Source: Calliphora vicina
Taxonomy: Eukaryota > Arthropoda > Insecta > Diptera > Calliphoridae
Length of the DNA stretch: 64,000 bases
Direction: 5' to 3'
NCBI RefSeq assembly: GCF_958450345.1
Contig: NC_088781.1
Location: 121,098,431-121,162,430 of the forward strand
This document shows positions 30,935-42,568 of the stretch, in pieces. Both the position numbers and the translations under genes were made by a program. Within the stretch, counting starts at the first letter, position 1, and each line of letters begins with the position of its first letter. The notes under the pieces are model-generated. The model ran no database searches. It saw nothing but the letters and a program-made list of their open reading frames with translations, and was not told where the DNA came from.

Positions 30935-31990
30935 ATAATTTATATGTCATTTTGAAGGCAACATATCTGTAATTTATTCTCACTTAGTTATTGAAAATTA
31001 CAGTGTAAACAACAAAGTTTTTTGTAACTTCGATAACGTCGAATTTTTTACCAACAAAGTGTCAAATGCGGTAAGTTTTGCGTTAACTCTTTAATTTGAA
31101 ATAAGTGCTGCTGAAGCACACCAATTGCTCATCAAAGCTTATAGTGAATGTGTTCCATCGGTTTCAACGTGCGTGAAGTTGTTTATGCGGATCAGAAGTG
31201 GTGGTTTTGACTCGGAAGACAAAGATCGACCAGTCCACCCAAAAAAGTTTGAAGACCAAGAATTGAGGCATTACTCCAGGAAGATTGTTGTCAAACTTAA
31301 CAAGAGCTTCCAAAATCATTGGGAGCTACTCAAGCATCAATTCTAAAACGTTTACAAGCAGCTGTATTCATCCAAATGCAGGGAAATTGGGTACCATACG
31401 AATTGAAGCTGCTTGAACGATATAAAAGGAAATCATTCATTACGATAACATAAAGCATAAGAGATCGTATGAGAAGCCCGGCCAACCAGCCGATTCGACA
31501 CCAAAGACAAATATTCATGGCGCTAAGGTAATGTTCTGTATTAAGTGGGACCGAAAGGGTCCTATCTATTATAAGATGTTGAAAACTGGCCTGACCATCT
31601 CAGGGAACCTGTATTGAATGAAGCTGATTCTTTTGAATATTGCATTGGCCGTCATGAAACCGTAATATTCTAGTATGATAACGTTGGAGCACATGTTGCA
31701 ATACCTGTTAAAAACTATTTCGAATGTAGTGGTTGGAAAGTTTTGCCTCACCCGCCTTATAGTCCATACCTTGCCCCGTCCGACTACTATTTGTTTCTAT
31801 CGATGCAGAACGCTATCTCTGTGCTACACTTCACTTTAGAACAGAGTATCCGAAATTATCTTGATTCGTTGTTGGCCTCAAAAGAGGAGCAAGGTTATAG
31901 CTAACAAATACGCTAATACTTTGAATAAATTTATATTGTAGAAATGTTTCAAAATAAATGCAAAAAATTTTAAAAAATCCCACAGATATT
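30935..31990 (+). pseudogene. mariner transposase relic 5, near full length
   Basis: 5' terminal text TTATTCTCACTTAGTTATTG (30973-30992) and GTGTAAACAACAAAG match the 22.7- and 61.9-kb copies. The coding relic runs from GTCGAATTTTTTACCAACAA (31038) through LIKAYSECVPSVSTCVKLFM and RPVHPKKFEDQELRHY, then HEKPGQPADSTPKTNIHGAK-like text near 31470-31525. A degraded HDN block follows, then VLPHPPYSP.LAPSDYYLF (31735-31790), in which the third catalytic Asp is intact. The first catalytic block (DEKW) is deleted around 31430. It ends near AAAATCCCACAG at 31973. Non-functional. Confidence 0.88.
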
Positions 31991-32392
31991 TTTTCCAGAT
32001 AGCAAAGAGTAATAACAGTTTTTCGGCAAAAAAATCAACATTTTCTCAACTTTCAGATATAAAATTGATTAATTTTGGACTCGTAAAATATATTGCAACT
32101 TTTTGCATATGATTTTTATCCATTTATTGTTTAACTTAGAGGGAAAATGTTAATTAAATCGATTTTAAATTGTATTCGTTGTTGAGAAAAATCGGGGGCA
32201 AGGTCTGGCGAAATGCGTCTAACTCACTAACTTTAAGAGATAATAAGGACTGAGATCGAAAAAACTTTAACACTCGTTTTTCATTAAAACTTTTAACCCA
32301 AGTGTTATTTGATTTCTTAAGTTACTTTTGTAAAGCATTTCAGTTATTATGTTTAATGTCAATTATGTTCATTTGTTGTTCATCTGATTAAA

Positions 32393-32945
32393 ATGAGTGA
32401 CGAGAAAAAAGTACGTTCTAAAATTATTAAATATTTTCAACAAAACCCAACTTGGTCCTACAAATAATTGGCCAAACAATCAAAGGTCTGCCGTCAAGCT
32501 GATTCAAATATCATTAAACAGTATCGGGAGAACTTGTCCGTTGATAGAAAACATGGTTCAGGTAGAAGGAATGGTCAGCATGATGTTTCTAAAGCCAATA
32601 AATATAAAGCATTTTCAAAAGAGCTCCCAACACATCCGGTAGGAAAGCAGTCCGGTTAGCTCAGTACTCGAAATATTTTTGAAGTAAATTTTTATACAAC
32701 AAATATACCTGCTGCTTAATGGATGACGAAACGTAAGTTCTGGAAAATTTGTCGCATATTTTTATGTTGCTGATGACTAATGAGAGATATTGGGATATTG
32801 TTAAAAGATAATTAAAGAGCACAAAAAATGTGTCCAAAAGTATGATAGATTTTAAACGGAGATGGACTACCTGTTCGAACAGAAAGCTCTAAAAAACCTT
32901 AATGAAAGGGTTTCCGGAAAAGGTTCATAAATTCATCACTATTGA
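32393..32945 (+). pseudogene. Tc1/mariner-superfamily transposase relic, internally deleted
   Basis: Starts MSDEKKVRSKIIKYFQQNPT at 32393. After one stop it continues LAKQSKVCRQ and SNIIKQYRENLSVDRKHGSG up to KANKYKAFSKELP (about 32625): a paired helix-turn-helix DNA-binding region with a basic GSGRRNG linker. The text then jumps to a C-terminal tail: LKSTKNVSKSMIDFKRRWTT-like codons (32812-32870) and TLMKGFPEKVHKF (32898-32936). The DDE core is deleted. This family is distinct from both the mariner and DUF4817-type relics elsewhere in the window. It lies between two similar non-coding segments (32135-32260 and 32955-33090), which may be copies of the CACAGTGGG-type repeat. Confidence 0.72.
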
Positions 32946-32949
32946 TTAG

Positions 32950-33372
32950 AACTATAAAAATAATAACTTACAAGGGAAAATTTTAATGAAATCGGTTTTA
33001 AATTCTGTTCGATATTGTAAAAAAAACAGGGCCAAGATATGGTGAAATTTTGTTTAACTCTCTATCTATGAGAGATAAATAGCACATGAAAGTATATTTT
33101 TGATAGACCAAATCGAGGGCTTTAAGAATATATTGCAATATTTTAATTTTAGAAAATTAAATTTTAAAGCCCTTAAAAATGTTGCTTGTCTATGGTACCT
33201 AATTTGAGACCTAACAGCGCCACCCGTGGGGAAATTGTGAGGTCAATCTTCAAAACTTTAACTCGAATATCCTTCTGCTAGGCCTATGAGAAATTTCATG
33301 TCAATCAGATCAGCCAGTTAAAAATTAAAGAGTTATTTCCCAAATAGTTTGCTTTTGGCCCACTGTGCAGCA
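32950..33372 (-). repeat. dispersed repeat of the CACAGTGGG-ended family
   Basis: Reading the minus strand from 33372: CTGCACAGTGGGCCAAAAGC, then AAATAACTCTTTAATTTTTA and CTGGCTGATCTGATTGACAT, followed by ATGAAATTTCTCATAGG. It aligns in order with copies at 29.9, 36.5, 43.5 and 59.8 kb. The CACAGTGGG.CA terminus also resembles the ends of the 16055-16662 element. Confidence 0.6.
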
Positions 33373-33945
33373 ATTTCTAATATATTTTTATTGTGTAACT
33401 ATAAACGTTTAACTACAGCTAGGAGTCTTTTAAATTAAGTAGACTTAGGTAGCAAACTATTTATTACAGAAATTAAAATTGAAATCACAACAGGAAATGT
33501 ATTAAAAAGGCTTAATTATGGCCTTTAAGTATTAACCTAAACAGCCATAAAAATTTGCCTGTAAAAAGTCTCTTAAATTATTTTTTTGCTACTTAAATAA
33601 ATGACTGCCTTCCACAGACTAACTATAAAAATCTTACGACTTTTGCTATTTATTTAAAAAAAAACATTCATTTAAGTTGACTTCTTACTCATTGATACTC
33701 ATTTGCAACATAAAATATAATTGTCTCTAATGCTAAACTTGACTTGAGGTATTAACTTACATAGAATTAGTTTCCATGCCATCAAAAAAGACCTCGTCGT
33801 TTTTAAAAAAAACATTATAGAATAGTTGCAATGGAGATAGGTATACAACAATCAATTAAGCTACCTATGAGCACACGTCAAACAGTATTATAATTACATT
33901 TCTATTTAACTACTTTACCAAAGAGCTATAGCAGTAAGATAATAA
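33373..33945. other. AT-rich intronic tract downstream of the first exon
   Basis: No exon or element protein recognised. Under the minus-strand gene model this is the beginning of the long intron. Confidence 0.4.
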
Positions 33946-33973
33946 TATAAAAAAAAACAAAACGTAAACCCAC

Positions 33974-34204
33974 CTTGCCATATTTATTTAATGGTCCATT
34001 TATCCAACGATCTGCTTCTAGACGTCCTGTTAGCAATGCACCTGTATCCGGATCAATACGCTGCCATTCACGCACCTCTCGCTGAAAGGGAGATCTAGCA
34101 CCACTGGCTAATGCTGTGGAATTTGCGGTTTGCTGCTCATTTGGCACATACAAACGTAATTCTTTTTGATTATGATTATTTGCGGTAGTTGCCATAATTT
34201 CCAT
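33974..34204 (-). CDS. first coding exon of an unrecognised gene
   Basis: Minus-strand exon with a start Met at 34204 in good context (AGCAAAATGG) and a second in-frame Met three codons on, preceded by ATT. It stays open for 77 codons to NKYGK, then the donor AAG|GTGGGT at 33973. Continued reading into the intron soon stops. The peptide has a polar start (TTANNHNQKELRLYVPNEQQ) and then a compact, less biased segment with conserved-looking residues: PFQREVREWQRIDPDTGALL and TGRLEADRWINGPLNKYG. The codon composition is GC-richer than the surroundings, unlike the random frames nearby. No signal peptide or membrane segment. The phase-0 donor fits the acceptor at 8229. I do not recognise the family; the W-x18-W core should be diagnostic in a search. 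Confidence 0.75.
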
Positions 34205-34560
34205 TTTGCTATTTGTAAAATATTTGCATGTATTTTGTTTTTTTTTTTTAAAGAAACGTTTTGCACTTCCTTTAGTTTTCAGTAAAGCTTCTGATTCTGT
34301 GTTTAATTTTCTTTCTTTTGTGTAGCAGAAAACAAGAATTTCTTTTTCTATTTTTATTTCGTTAATTTAATTTATATGTTTTATTTATGAGTTTTTTTCT
34401 AGTTTCGCTGTTTTGCTGTGTTTATTTTCAATTTTATGTCTGTTGTTTTAATTTATTATCATAAATTATGATTTTATTACTTTTTGTGGCTGCTGCTGTT
34501 GTTGTAGTAGTAGTTTTCATAAAGTAGCTTTGGCTACTGTTTTGGTAGATTCTTTTCATA
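34205..34560 (-). promoter_or_regulatory. likely 5' UTR/upstream region of the minus-strand gene
   Basis: Lies directly upstream of the start codon. It contains long T-rich tracts and triplet-type runs on the plus strand (GCTGCTGCTGTTGTTG, TAGTAGTAG near 34490-34513). No convincing TATA-initiator pair or upstream splice acceptor could be fixed, so the transcription start is unknown; an upstream non-coding exon is possible. Confidence 0.25.
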
Positions 34561-34869
34561 TGAAAAAGAAATTTTTCACGCTCTAATTTAATTAATATTT
34601 CTTGTAAAATATTTTTGAGTTTATTGATGTTAAGGTTTGAATTTAATAAATGAAAGCTGTAACGAAATAAAAATAATAGATTAGAAAATTATGAAAATTT
34701 TGAAATAAAATTAAAGATTTTTTTTAGGTAAAATGCTGGCCCAAGAAAATACATTATAAGTTTTGTATTCATAATGAAATCTTTGTTATATCAAAGGTTT
34801 ATAAAGCAATATTTTAAAGCAAAATTTGTTTTGATAAATTCAAAAAAATAATATTGACTAAGTGGGGTT

Positions 34870-35475
34870 AGTCTTTTTATTGCACTATGCAACAAATGAA
34901 GGCTTTTGGAAAATCACACGATCATGACAGTACACGTTCGACTCTACTACCGTCAAAAATAGTAAACACGAAAATTGTTAAGGTACAAAGTGATCTTTAT
35001 GTGCTACTTAGAGTGACTAGACACATTCAGAATGCATTGATATGTTCACAAGAGTTATTCAGATTTACCGTAGCTACAACTTTGCTAAATATTGTTAGTG
35101 AACAATTAGGAGTCCCTGGAAGTTATTCTAAAAAAAGTAAAAAACAAAATTTCTTCCTACATTTTTTTTTCAAAAAAAGTGCACCAAAAAGCAATTTTTT
35201 GTGAAAAAATTTTAACAAAATTTTTTTGGCGAACTCTTAGCTATATTATTGCCATATAAAGTTAAGCGGTATCACCAAGTCTGAATTAGCTTTTGGCCAA
35301 AAATTTATGACACCATTTTTTGAGGTCCCACTGATTTTCAGAATCTTTGGGGGCCCATAAAAAAAATTGGTCACTAAAATGGACAAACTGAGTATAGAGT
35401 TTTACAACCCTTTGGTAGTAGAGTCGAACGTATACTGTCATGATCGTGTGTTTTTTGCACTGCTGCACTGTGTTA
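34870..35475. mobile_element. short element with 37-bp inverted repeats
   Basis: CACACGATCATGACAGTACA and CGTTCGACTCTACTACC (34915-34951) are mirrored by the inverse at 35414-35450 with one mismatch in 37. Further A/T-rich text outside the arms (GCACTATGCAACAAATG versus an inverted GCAGCAGTGCAAAA) suggests the true ends lie slightly farther out. The ~460-bp interior is A/T-rich and the plus-strand frame at 34887-35204 has no motif. Probably a MITE. Confidence 0.65.
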
Positions 35476-35489
35476 TTAAGCAATTTATT

Positions 35490-36460
35490 TAAATAAATGT
35501 ATTGTGTTACCGAAAAAATATGAATAATTATATTGTTACAGTGAAAATAATCTTTAAAATAGAATTCATTTGGACTTCAGAATCTCAGAAACAATTTTGA
35601 TAGTAACAACATTCCCCGTTTAAATTGTTTTTTTTCATATTTCTTCAAGTACTAATGAATTCAGACTAATAATAAATTTCGAATAGCAGTAGAGAAGAGA
35701 TCAGGTTTTATAATATTGCTCGAAAAGATCCAACGCTGCTGTAGGTCAAAATTGAAAGTTTGAAAAATTATTTAAAGATTATTTTAAATAACAATATATT
35801 TGAATGATTCGTAAGACCTTAAGAACGATTCTTAGTGTAATTATGTATGCAGCTGACAGACTAAATTTGATTACTTTTAATTAAGGCTTATTTAAGAATT
35901 TCTTTTTATATTTTTAACAAAGTTATGATCAATTCATTTAAAATACAGCTTAACTAATATTAATCATACGTACAGTGGTTCTGATTTAATAACAAATGGT
36001 TATATTTAAAATACGTTTAAACTACTAAAGCAAACGGTTTCAAATTTTGAACAACAATAAAGAAGAGGTCAGTCTTTTAGAGTTTTGATCGAAACTAGCT
36101 TAGGCATAGTGGGCGCTATTAAAAGTCAAATTTGAAACTCAAAAATTATTTTACTATTTTTAAAGTAATAATCTATTTAAGTTTTTCAAATGTCGAAATT
36201 TTATTATAATTTCTTTTAATATTGAAAGTAATTTTCTAAACTATAATGCAAGATTTCATAGTTAAAATTTTTATAATAAATTATTTGAAAAATAAATGTA
36301 AGTTTTAGCACATTCAGAACTTAATAAATCTTATTAATTTGGTTTAGTTTTTGACTTTTTGTGTATACAAAAACTTTTAAATATTTCACATTAAGTAAAA
36401 ACTGTAGAACTAATACTCCCTTACTCTAATTGCACTCACTTTCCCACTTTTTATACGTTA
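35490..36460. other. gene-free tract with faint internal duplication
   Basis: No gene seen. Segments near 35690-35780 and 36060-36150 share spaced motifs (AGAAGAG.TCAG.TTT, CTCGAAA/TCGAAA, GTCAAA.TTGAAA..TCAAA), hinting at an old duplication about 365 bp apart. Confidence 0.35.
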
Positions 36461-36464
36461 ACCC

Positions 36465-36640
36465 TGTCCCACTGTGCAAAGAATCAAACTGCGTTATAAA
36501 TAAATCTGCCATTTTTAACTGACTGATCCAATAGACATGACATTTCACATAAGCATTTAAGTTTTCCAAAGAACTTCTTCACAGTTCTCTCATGAGCGAC
36601 GCATTGGCGACTCAATGTAGGGCACCTCATATATTAAAAC
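36465..36640 (+). repeat. dispersed repeat of the CACAGTGGG-ended family
   Basis: CACTGTGCAAAGAATCAAAC is followed by AAATAAATCTGCCATTTTTA and CTGACTGATCCAATAGACAT. The order of blocks is the same as at 29.9 and 59.8 kb. Confidence 0.5.
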
Positions 36641-36644
36641 TTCA

Positions 36645-38200
36645 AAACTCTTAAGATTTTCCTGTAATTCATCCAAAAGTTTTTAGTAAAGGGTGTATTC
36701 TTGAAATTATAAAAAATAACACAAAAATTTTAATCGAACTATTTTTTTATTCGAAAGATCAATTCATATACATATTATTCCTTTACTTTGCTACATATTA
36801 TTCCCAAAAATTCTAAAATTTAGATTTTTTCTTGTTTTTTTTGGGAATTATATCTCAATTTCCTTTTACATTTTCCATCAAAATGTATATCGTCGTGACT
36901 AAGTTCCCGAATTCACAATATTTGTCTAAATACGCAGAAATTTTGTCTCCGAATTCCACTAAAGTTAGAAAAAGTTTTTTCTGATCACACGAAAAAAATT
37001 TCAAATCAATATTTTATACGAGTCCAAAAATAGGTGAATTTAATGTTGAATATTTCAGAAATTTTTAAGTTCTTAGATATGTTTTTTTTATTGTTAATAC
37101 TTTTTTAAATATAGTACTACAGGCGTCCATTTTTTTAGAGGTGTTCCTCAAAAGTCCTTCCAAATTTAACTTATTTAGTGTAGAATTTTCTGATTAAGCC
37201 TATTTGTTTTAAAATTCCAAAGAACGGAATCCCAAACGGAATATAGTTTTATAAACCTTGGTATGTTTTTAATATGCCATATAAACATTTTACCAGTCTC
37301 GGACGAAATGTGGTACCAATGAGCAAAAATTCCAAAATTCCCATTTTTTGGATTTTTTTTTATATTTTTGGGTATTCAGGGATTATTTTTCCACAAAATT
37401 TTTAAATTTTTATTTTTAAAGAAGGCTGCTACATTGTGTGATTTACTGAAATAAATTTTAACGCACTTAAAAATGCAATTTTTTTGATATTTCGATTTAT
37501 AAGTAGAACTTGAAGTAATCAAATGAGATCAAAGGATTAATATCGGCAGAGCGTTTGAGCAGCAAGTATTTTTTCCGATAGTATCAATCAATAATATTTG
37601 TATTTTTGGATAAAAAGAACGACAGCACCTAATTGGGTTTGTTACAATGCCTTTGTAAGTAAAAGAATTCCATGTCACTTAGGGACCCTTTGAAACAGAC
37701 ATAAATCAATCTTATTGATCAATTGTCACTTGGTCAATTGTCACTTTGTAAACTGGAGTGATTTTTGTTTAATTTTAAAAGAAGTCTATTAACTTTTTAA
37801 CACATTCTAGGTAATCTAACATATAATAAATTTGCACCTGTAGTCAGTTAAAACATTGTTTACATTTAACCTTAAAAATCTAGAATATTGGATTACTTAC
37901 GATCCATTTGTATTGCATAAGTAATCTATTGGATAGTTAATTGTCATAAAGGATTCCTTTGTGTTGTGTAATCTATAAAATACGTCATTATCGCTTTGTA
38001 AATCGTATTGTAGCCTGTTTTATATTTTTGTTTTGTTTTAAGAAAAGGTTATTGGCTACTTTACAGATCCCAGGTAATCAAACCTAGATCCAATTACCAT
38101 TTCACAGTCCCTAAGTAATCAAGAGTGCAGTTAGTTCATACGTTATTTACACACAACCTTGGAAGGAAGTTATTTTAGCAGTAAAATATTGCAGAATATA
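36645..38200. other. gene-free AT-rich tract
   Basis: No exon, element protein or clear tandem array. Text rich in TAATCTA and ATTGTCA motifs around 37690-38130 looks like decayed repeat DNA. Confidence 0.35.
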
Positions 38201-38204
38201 TAAT

Positions 38205-38565
38205 TACATAGGGTAGGTTGGTCTTCAATCATGTTTCAGATTCAAACGTAGGTCTCTATACAGTCTGATTTTAGTTTCAATCATTATTCCTTATTCAGCA
38301 ATTTTTAAGCTCTAATAGTAGGTCAATTTTTAGCTCCAATCATAGGTCTTTGTAGTCTTATTTTAGCCTCAACAATGTGCCTTCCATTAGCCATGTTTTA
38401 AATTCAATCGGATGTCCTTATTCAGTCATATTTAAGCTTCAAGAGTACATTTTTATGCAATTATATTTTGGATGCTGGCGTATGGTCATATTCTAGTTTC
38501 AATCATAGGCCTGCATTCAATAATGTTTTTGCTTCAATCGTAGGTTTGTCCATAGTTCTCCATTT
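38205..38565 (+). repeat. degenerate ~36-bp minisatellite (same family as 52160-52800)
   Basis: About nine diverged units with consensus near TAGGTCTTTATACAGTCTTA plus TTTTAGCTTCAATCA. Individual units are partly eroded. The reverse complement of this consensus matches the unit of the array at 52160-52800, so the two arrays are the same sequence in opposite orientation. Confidence 0.65.
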
Positions 38566-38569
38566 TGTC

Positions 38570-40265
38570 ATAATGTTCTAATATTTCAGAATGGTTTAAA
38601 AATGTTGACATCGCCTTTCAAGCTAAAATTGCCCTAAAATAATACTAATTTGTATGCTATCTTTAGCAGAGATCTGGACCGAACGCCTAAGAGCCGGATA
38701 AGCCGATCCGCCTTGTGAATCCACAAAATATGCTTAAGTACTAAGCAATTAAGCCTATGAATTAATTCGTAATAAATTTTATAATGTAATAGTTCAGATA
38801 TAAAATTTGACTTGATTTAGAAAATTGTATTAGGGATTAACTCTTACGAACCTTTGCTTTCAAAATAACATGAAGATAATTTACGGAGATGGAAATTTAG
38901 TCGTTTCAGAAAATATTTTTTGGGATCATTTGATACCTTTCTGTCTCTTAGTGACATATTATATCGCCAACCACATCTATTTACCTTTCTACTTGCTTTT
39001 CAATTATATGAAAGTAGTATTTCTTTGTCACACTGTGTCATTATTAATTTGAATCTATTTAATGTATAAACTTCTTAGTTATAAGAAACATCATTTCCTA
39101 GCTAACTAAAGGGCGTGTTATAACACAATTGCTCTTTCTTTCACTGTCATTGTGACATATCAATTCTAATGCAAATGACAGCAAAACATTTATTATTGCA
39201 TTTAAACGTTCATTATTTAAGTCTTTTGTTTTAATTGAATCACTTTTAAAAATTATAGCTTCCTGGCCAACAGTATTCAACAACGTTGTATAAGCTGCTT
39301 TTGTTTATTATATTTATTATTAACCATATTCTAAACACAACAAAACTGCAAATTTACACCCTCATTGTAAGTAAGTATTTATCTAATTAATATAATTTTA
39401 AATATAATATAATTTGCAAATCAGCAGTTTTTTTGTGCACAACACGAGTAACGTAAGCAAACACGCAGTAAATAATTAATAATAAGTATTAATAACATAT
39501 AACAAATCTAATCTATAGTTGAAGAAAGAAACTATGTAAAATTAAATTAAAAAAAAATAAGAAAACAAATATCAAGCTTCTAACGCCCAAGATGAAATTT
39601 AGTCTAGTATAAATTGCTTCAATATACTTATTGTAAATAAACAAACAAAACAAATAATAAATAAATAGAAACGAGAAAAACATATTAAAAATACCATAAA
39701 TTATAAATTATTAATAATAAAAAATAATGAGAGGAATAAGATTTCTTAAATACAATAAGATTTAAGCAATTTATCACAATTCATCATAGCTTAATTTTCT
39801 CGAGTGGGTGTTTTAATAAAGAAAATTATAATTCATTTTAGATTTAAATGAATTATTTAAGCTGTAATCTATTGAAATTTTCGTTTTTCAATAAAATTTT
39901 TGTTTGATTTTTTTTGTTGTGTTTTACATGTTGTTTAAACAAGTCTTGTATATTTATTTACATAAATCTGATATTTGTTTATTTGATAGCACAGTTATGT
40001 TGGAGATTATTAAGTCAACACTTCCTTGTATTTGGATATTAAGTAAACCAGGTAATTTGTGTTTTTTGCTCACTTTTAATGATAACTGGGGTATAAAATA
40101 AACTTGTACAAGAGTTTCTTAGAAGTTGAAATTAGGTAGACTAATAGTTGCTTTATTTGAAATCGATTAATTGCTACCGACGAGATTTAATCATGTGACC
40201 ATTTTTCTTGAAATTTTAAAAACGTAAGCAAAAGGTCGAAATTATGAGATTTAAAGTTAAAATAA
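38570..40265. other. gene-free AT-rich tract
   Basis: No recognised gene, element end or array. Short frames at 38870-39052, 39098-39283 and 39904-40101 lack motifs and supporting context. Confidence 0.4.
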
Positions 40266-40270
40266 ATATG

Positions 40271-40448
40271 AATAAAGTAAGCATGTGCCCAATTCACAAT
40301 TGGTGTCGTAGCGTTGTATCGTTGTATGTCGTAATTTTTTTTATTAATATTTTGTTTTTGTTTCGAAAAATTTGTTTGAAAAATATCTATGACATACAAT
40401 GCTACAACACTACGACATCAATTGTGAATTGGGCAATAAAGTAAGCAT
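40271..40448. mobile_element. 148-bp palindromic MITE with 14-bp flanking direct repeats
   Basis: The left arm GCCCAATTCACAATTGGTGT (40287 onward, continuing CGTAGCGTTGTA) is inverted at 40389-40434 (TACAATGCTACAACACTACG, then GAATTGGGC). The loop is about 50 bp of T-rich DNA. AATAAAGTAAGCAT occurs immediately outside both ends, at 40271-40284 and 40435-40448. Either this is an unusually long target-site duplication or it preserves a pre-existing repeat. Confidence 0.82.
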
Positions 40449-40814
40449 ATCGTTAGCTTAGTGAGCAAATGTGCCAAGTCCACTTTTCATGAAAATTGAG
40501 ATTTGAATGCCAAACGTTTCAAAAACTAAAAATACACTGTTTGCTTAAAAAAATAGTTTCTCGTTGTTATACTGAGGCTGTTATACTAAAAGTACCAAGT
40601 CCATTTTGTAGAATGCAAAAGTTCCAAGTCCATTTTTTTTCAAAATTGTAAGATTATTATCTCAGTTAAATGGAAATGAGTATAATTACTTGTCTTAATT
40701 ATTAGTTTATTCATTTAATTTTAACCGAAAAATTTAAATCTTAAAATTTTTAAAGAAAAATATTGAATAATTTCAATACTGGTACTGATATCAAAAACGT
40801 CGATCCATTGCTTT

Positions 40815-41545
40815 TGAAAGCTACTAGAACTAACGAAAGGCTTAACTGTCAAAGGAATTGCCATGCTGCGCTCACATTTTAACATTTGAATCGTTTATTT
40901 CAAAAACCAGTCAAGCAACAAAAACTTTTAAAATTTTAGCTATTGGCGATTACTGTTTTGTAAAGGTAATGCAAACAAAAATTAAATAAATGAGAAATCT
41001 TGTTTAGTGCAGAAAGAACTCAAGTAACAGCGCTTGACTGGCCCCACTAGACCCTAATATCTCAATAAATGTGAGTAAAATAAAAAAAATTACAAGATTT
41101 AATACTACTTGGTTGGATATAGTTTTATGGGAATATTTTAACGAAATTGTGTTCAGACATGAGGCTCATTTTTGGCTTAACGGGTTTGTTAATAAACAAA
41201 ACTGCCGCATATGCAGTAAAATCAAACCAACAGACTCCATTTTATCCACAAAAATTGATTTTTTGTTTGAATGACATTGGTACGGTCGGGATGTGATATT
41301 TAACAGAACGATGTTAAGTGTCATACGGCGACCGCAAACATCGATTTATTGAAATCAAAATAACTTGATTTTGAGAAATGGACCTCATATGGCCTCTAAG
41401 ATCGTGCGATTCGGAACCTCTCGATTATTTCCTGCGGATGCACGTGAAGTTACTGGTTTATGCTGATAACAATTGACGCCTTGGAGGCCGACATTGTTCA
41501 TGTTATTTGTGACATGCCAGAAATGTTCGAAAAAGTATGTTAAAT
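40815..41545 (+). pseudogene. DUF4817-type transposase relic with shared 5' non-coding end
   Basis: The upstream text GAACTAACGAAAGGCTTAAC (40828-40847), then TGTCAA and GCTCACATTTT, matches 63280-63330, so it is probably the element's own 5' end. The coding relic begins in FRHEAHFWLNGFVNKQNCRI (41154-41213). It then jumps across a deletion to LDDNLISRNG-type text (about 41355) and TPWRPTLFMLFVT (41470 onward, frame-shifted C-terminus). The central catalytic blocks are missing. Non-functional. Confidence 0.72.
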
Positions 41546-41849
41546 CTTTCTAAATATGTAATAAAATTGCATTAACTGATTTGAAAAATATTTAAAACAA
41601 AGAATTTTAGAACGTTTTTCTTTGGCTCCTTTAAAATTTGAGAAAAGAGACTTATTACATTAAGAGTCTAAGTTACAAATATGAATTGTATATAGCAGGA
41701 TGTTTGAAATTGTTTTTCGTAAATTTGTTGCTTTTTCTACTTCAAATCTATCACTGTTTAGATGCCTTTCAAAAAGAAATGTTGTTTTACAATAGTAAGC
41801 AAAGAGTAAAATTCAAAATATCGATACAAAATATTAGTATTTTATTACG

Positions 41850-42345
41850 TTTTTACATTTTAAAAATTGTGGTTTATTTCCTTTAAATAAACTGTATTCT
41901 TTTTATTACAAATAAAAGCAGTTTAGAAGTTCGGAATTGTAACAACAGTTTATTTATTAAAATTTACACAACACTTTCTTTTAATACACACACTAATATT
42001 ACACATTTTATAATGTACAAGAATACACTGGTAATGCAGTTGATAAACTAACTGACTGCAACTTTATGTTACTATTTTAATACTCAGTGACATCTTCCAT
42101 CAGTTTCAGGTTTTATCTACATATATAACGGAAAAAACTATAATGTTATATTTCTAGAAATTTTAGTTGCTTTAATGCTAATTTTAGCTGCTTCAAAAGT
42201 TAATGCTGCCACACTCACAAACAATGTTAATAACATCGTGTTATAAACATTGTTGATAAGTAGAAGTTTCGTGCACTGGAAATGTTTATAAACATGATGA
42301 ATGCTGCAGGCAGCCGTTACAGGCCGTTAAATTCAAATCGTTAGT
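41850..42345 (-). repeat. LTR-like fragment, copy 3 (most complete)
   Basis: Read on the minus strand it shows GTTTATAAACATTTCCAGTG, GCAGCATTAACTTTTGAAGC, a TATTAAAATAGTA TATA-like segment, and GTTGCAGTCAGTTAGTTTAT. AATAAATAAAC (polyadenylation-like), CTGCTTTTATTTGTAATAAA and AAAGGAAATAAACC follow. The order is that expected of U3-R-U5. No internal retrotransposon domain lies next to it. The origin as an LTR is inference. Confidence 0.5.
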
Positions 42346-42568
42346 GCAACTTCGTATTATATTTTAAAGGTTTTCCTGTTGAAATATCTTTCAAAAATTC
42401 AAAAAATATTATAAGTTTCTAAAGAAACTTTTTTTTAAGACACAGAAAAAACTATTTCTTAAACCGTTTCAATTCAAATATTTGTCACTGGTTTCAATTA
42501 TTTCATAATTAAATCAAGTATTCATTTGCTCAAAAACAAAATTTCTTGATATTTTCCATAGTAGAAAA

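Larger units (their letters stand above)
8230..33973 (-). other. inferred ~25.7-kb intron filled with transposon relics
   Basis: If the exons ending at 33974 and starting at 8229 belong to one transcript, this is the intervening intron: donor AAG|GTGGGT at 33973, acceptor TTGCAG at 8230, both phase 0. Everything recognised inside is mobile or tandem DNA. No other minus-strand exon with credible splice sites was found, although very small exons could be missed. The link between the two exons is inference from strand and phase only. Confidence 0.4.

Noticed and set aside
34205..34560. A defined core promoter for the minus-strand gene
   Set aside because: Several TATA-like strings occur, as expected in AT-rich DNA, but none is paired with a convincing initiator or downstream element.
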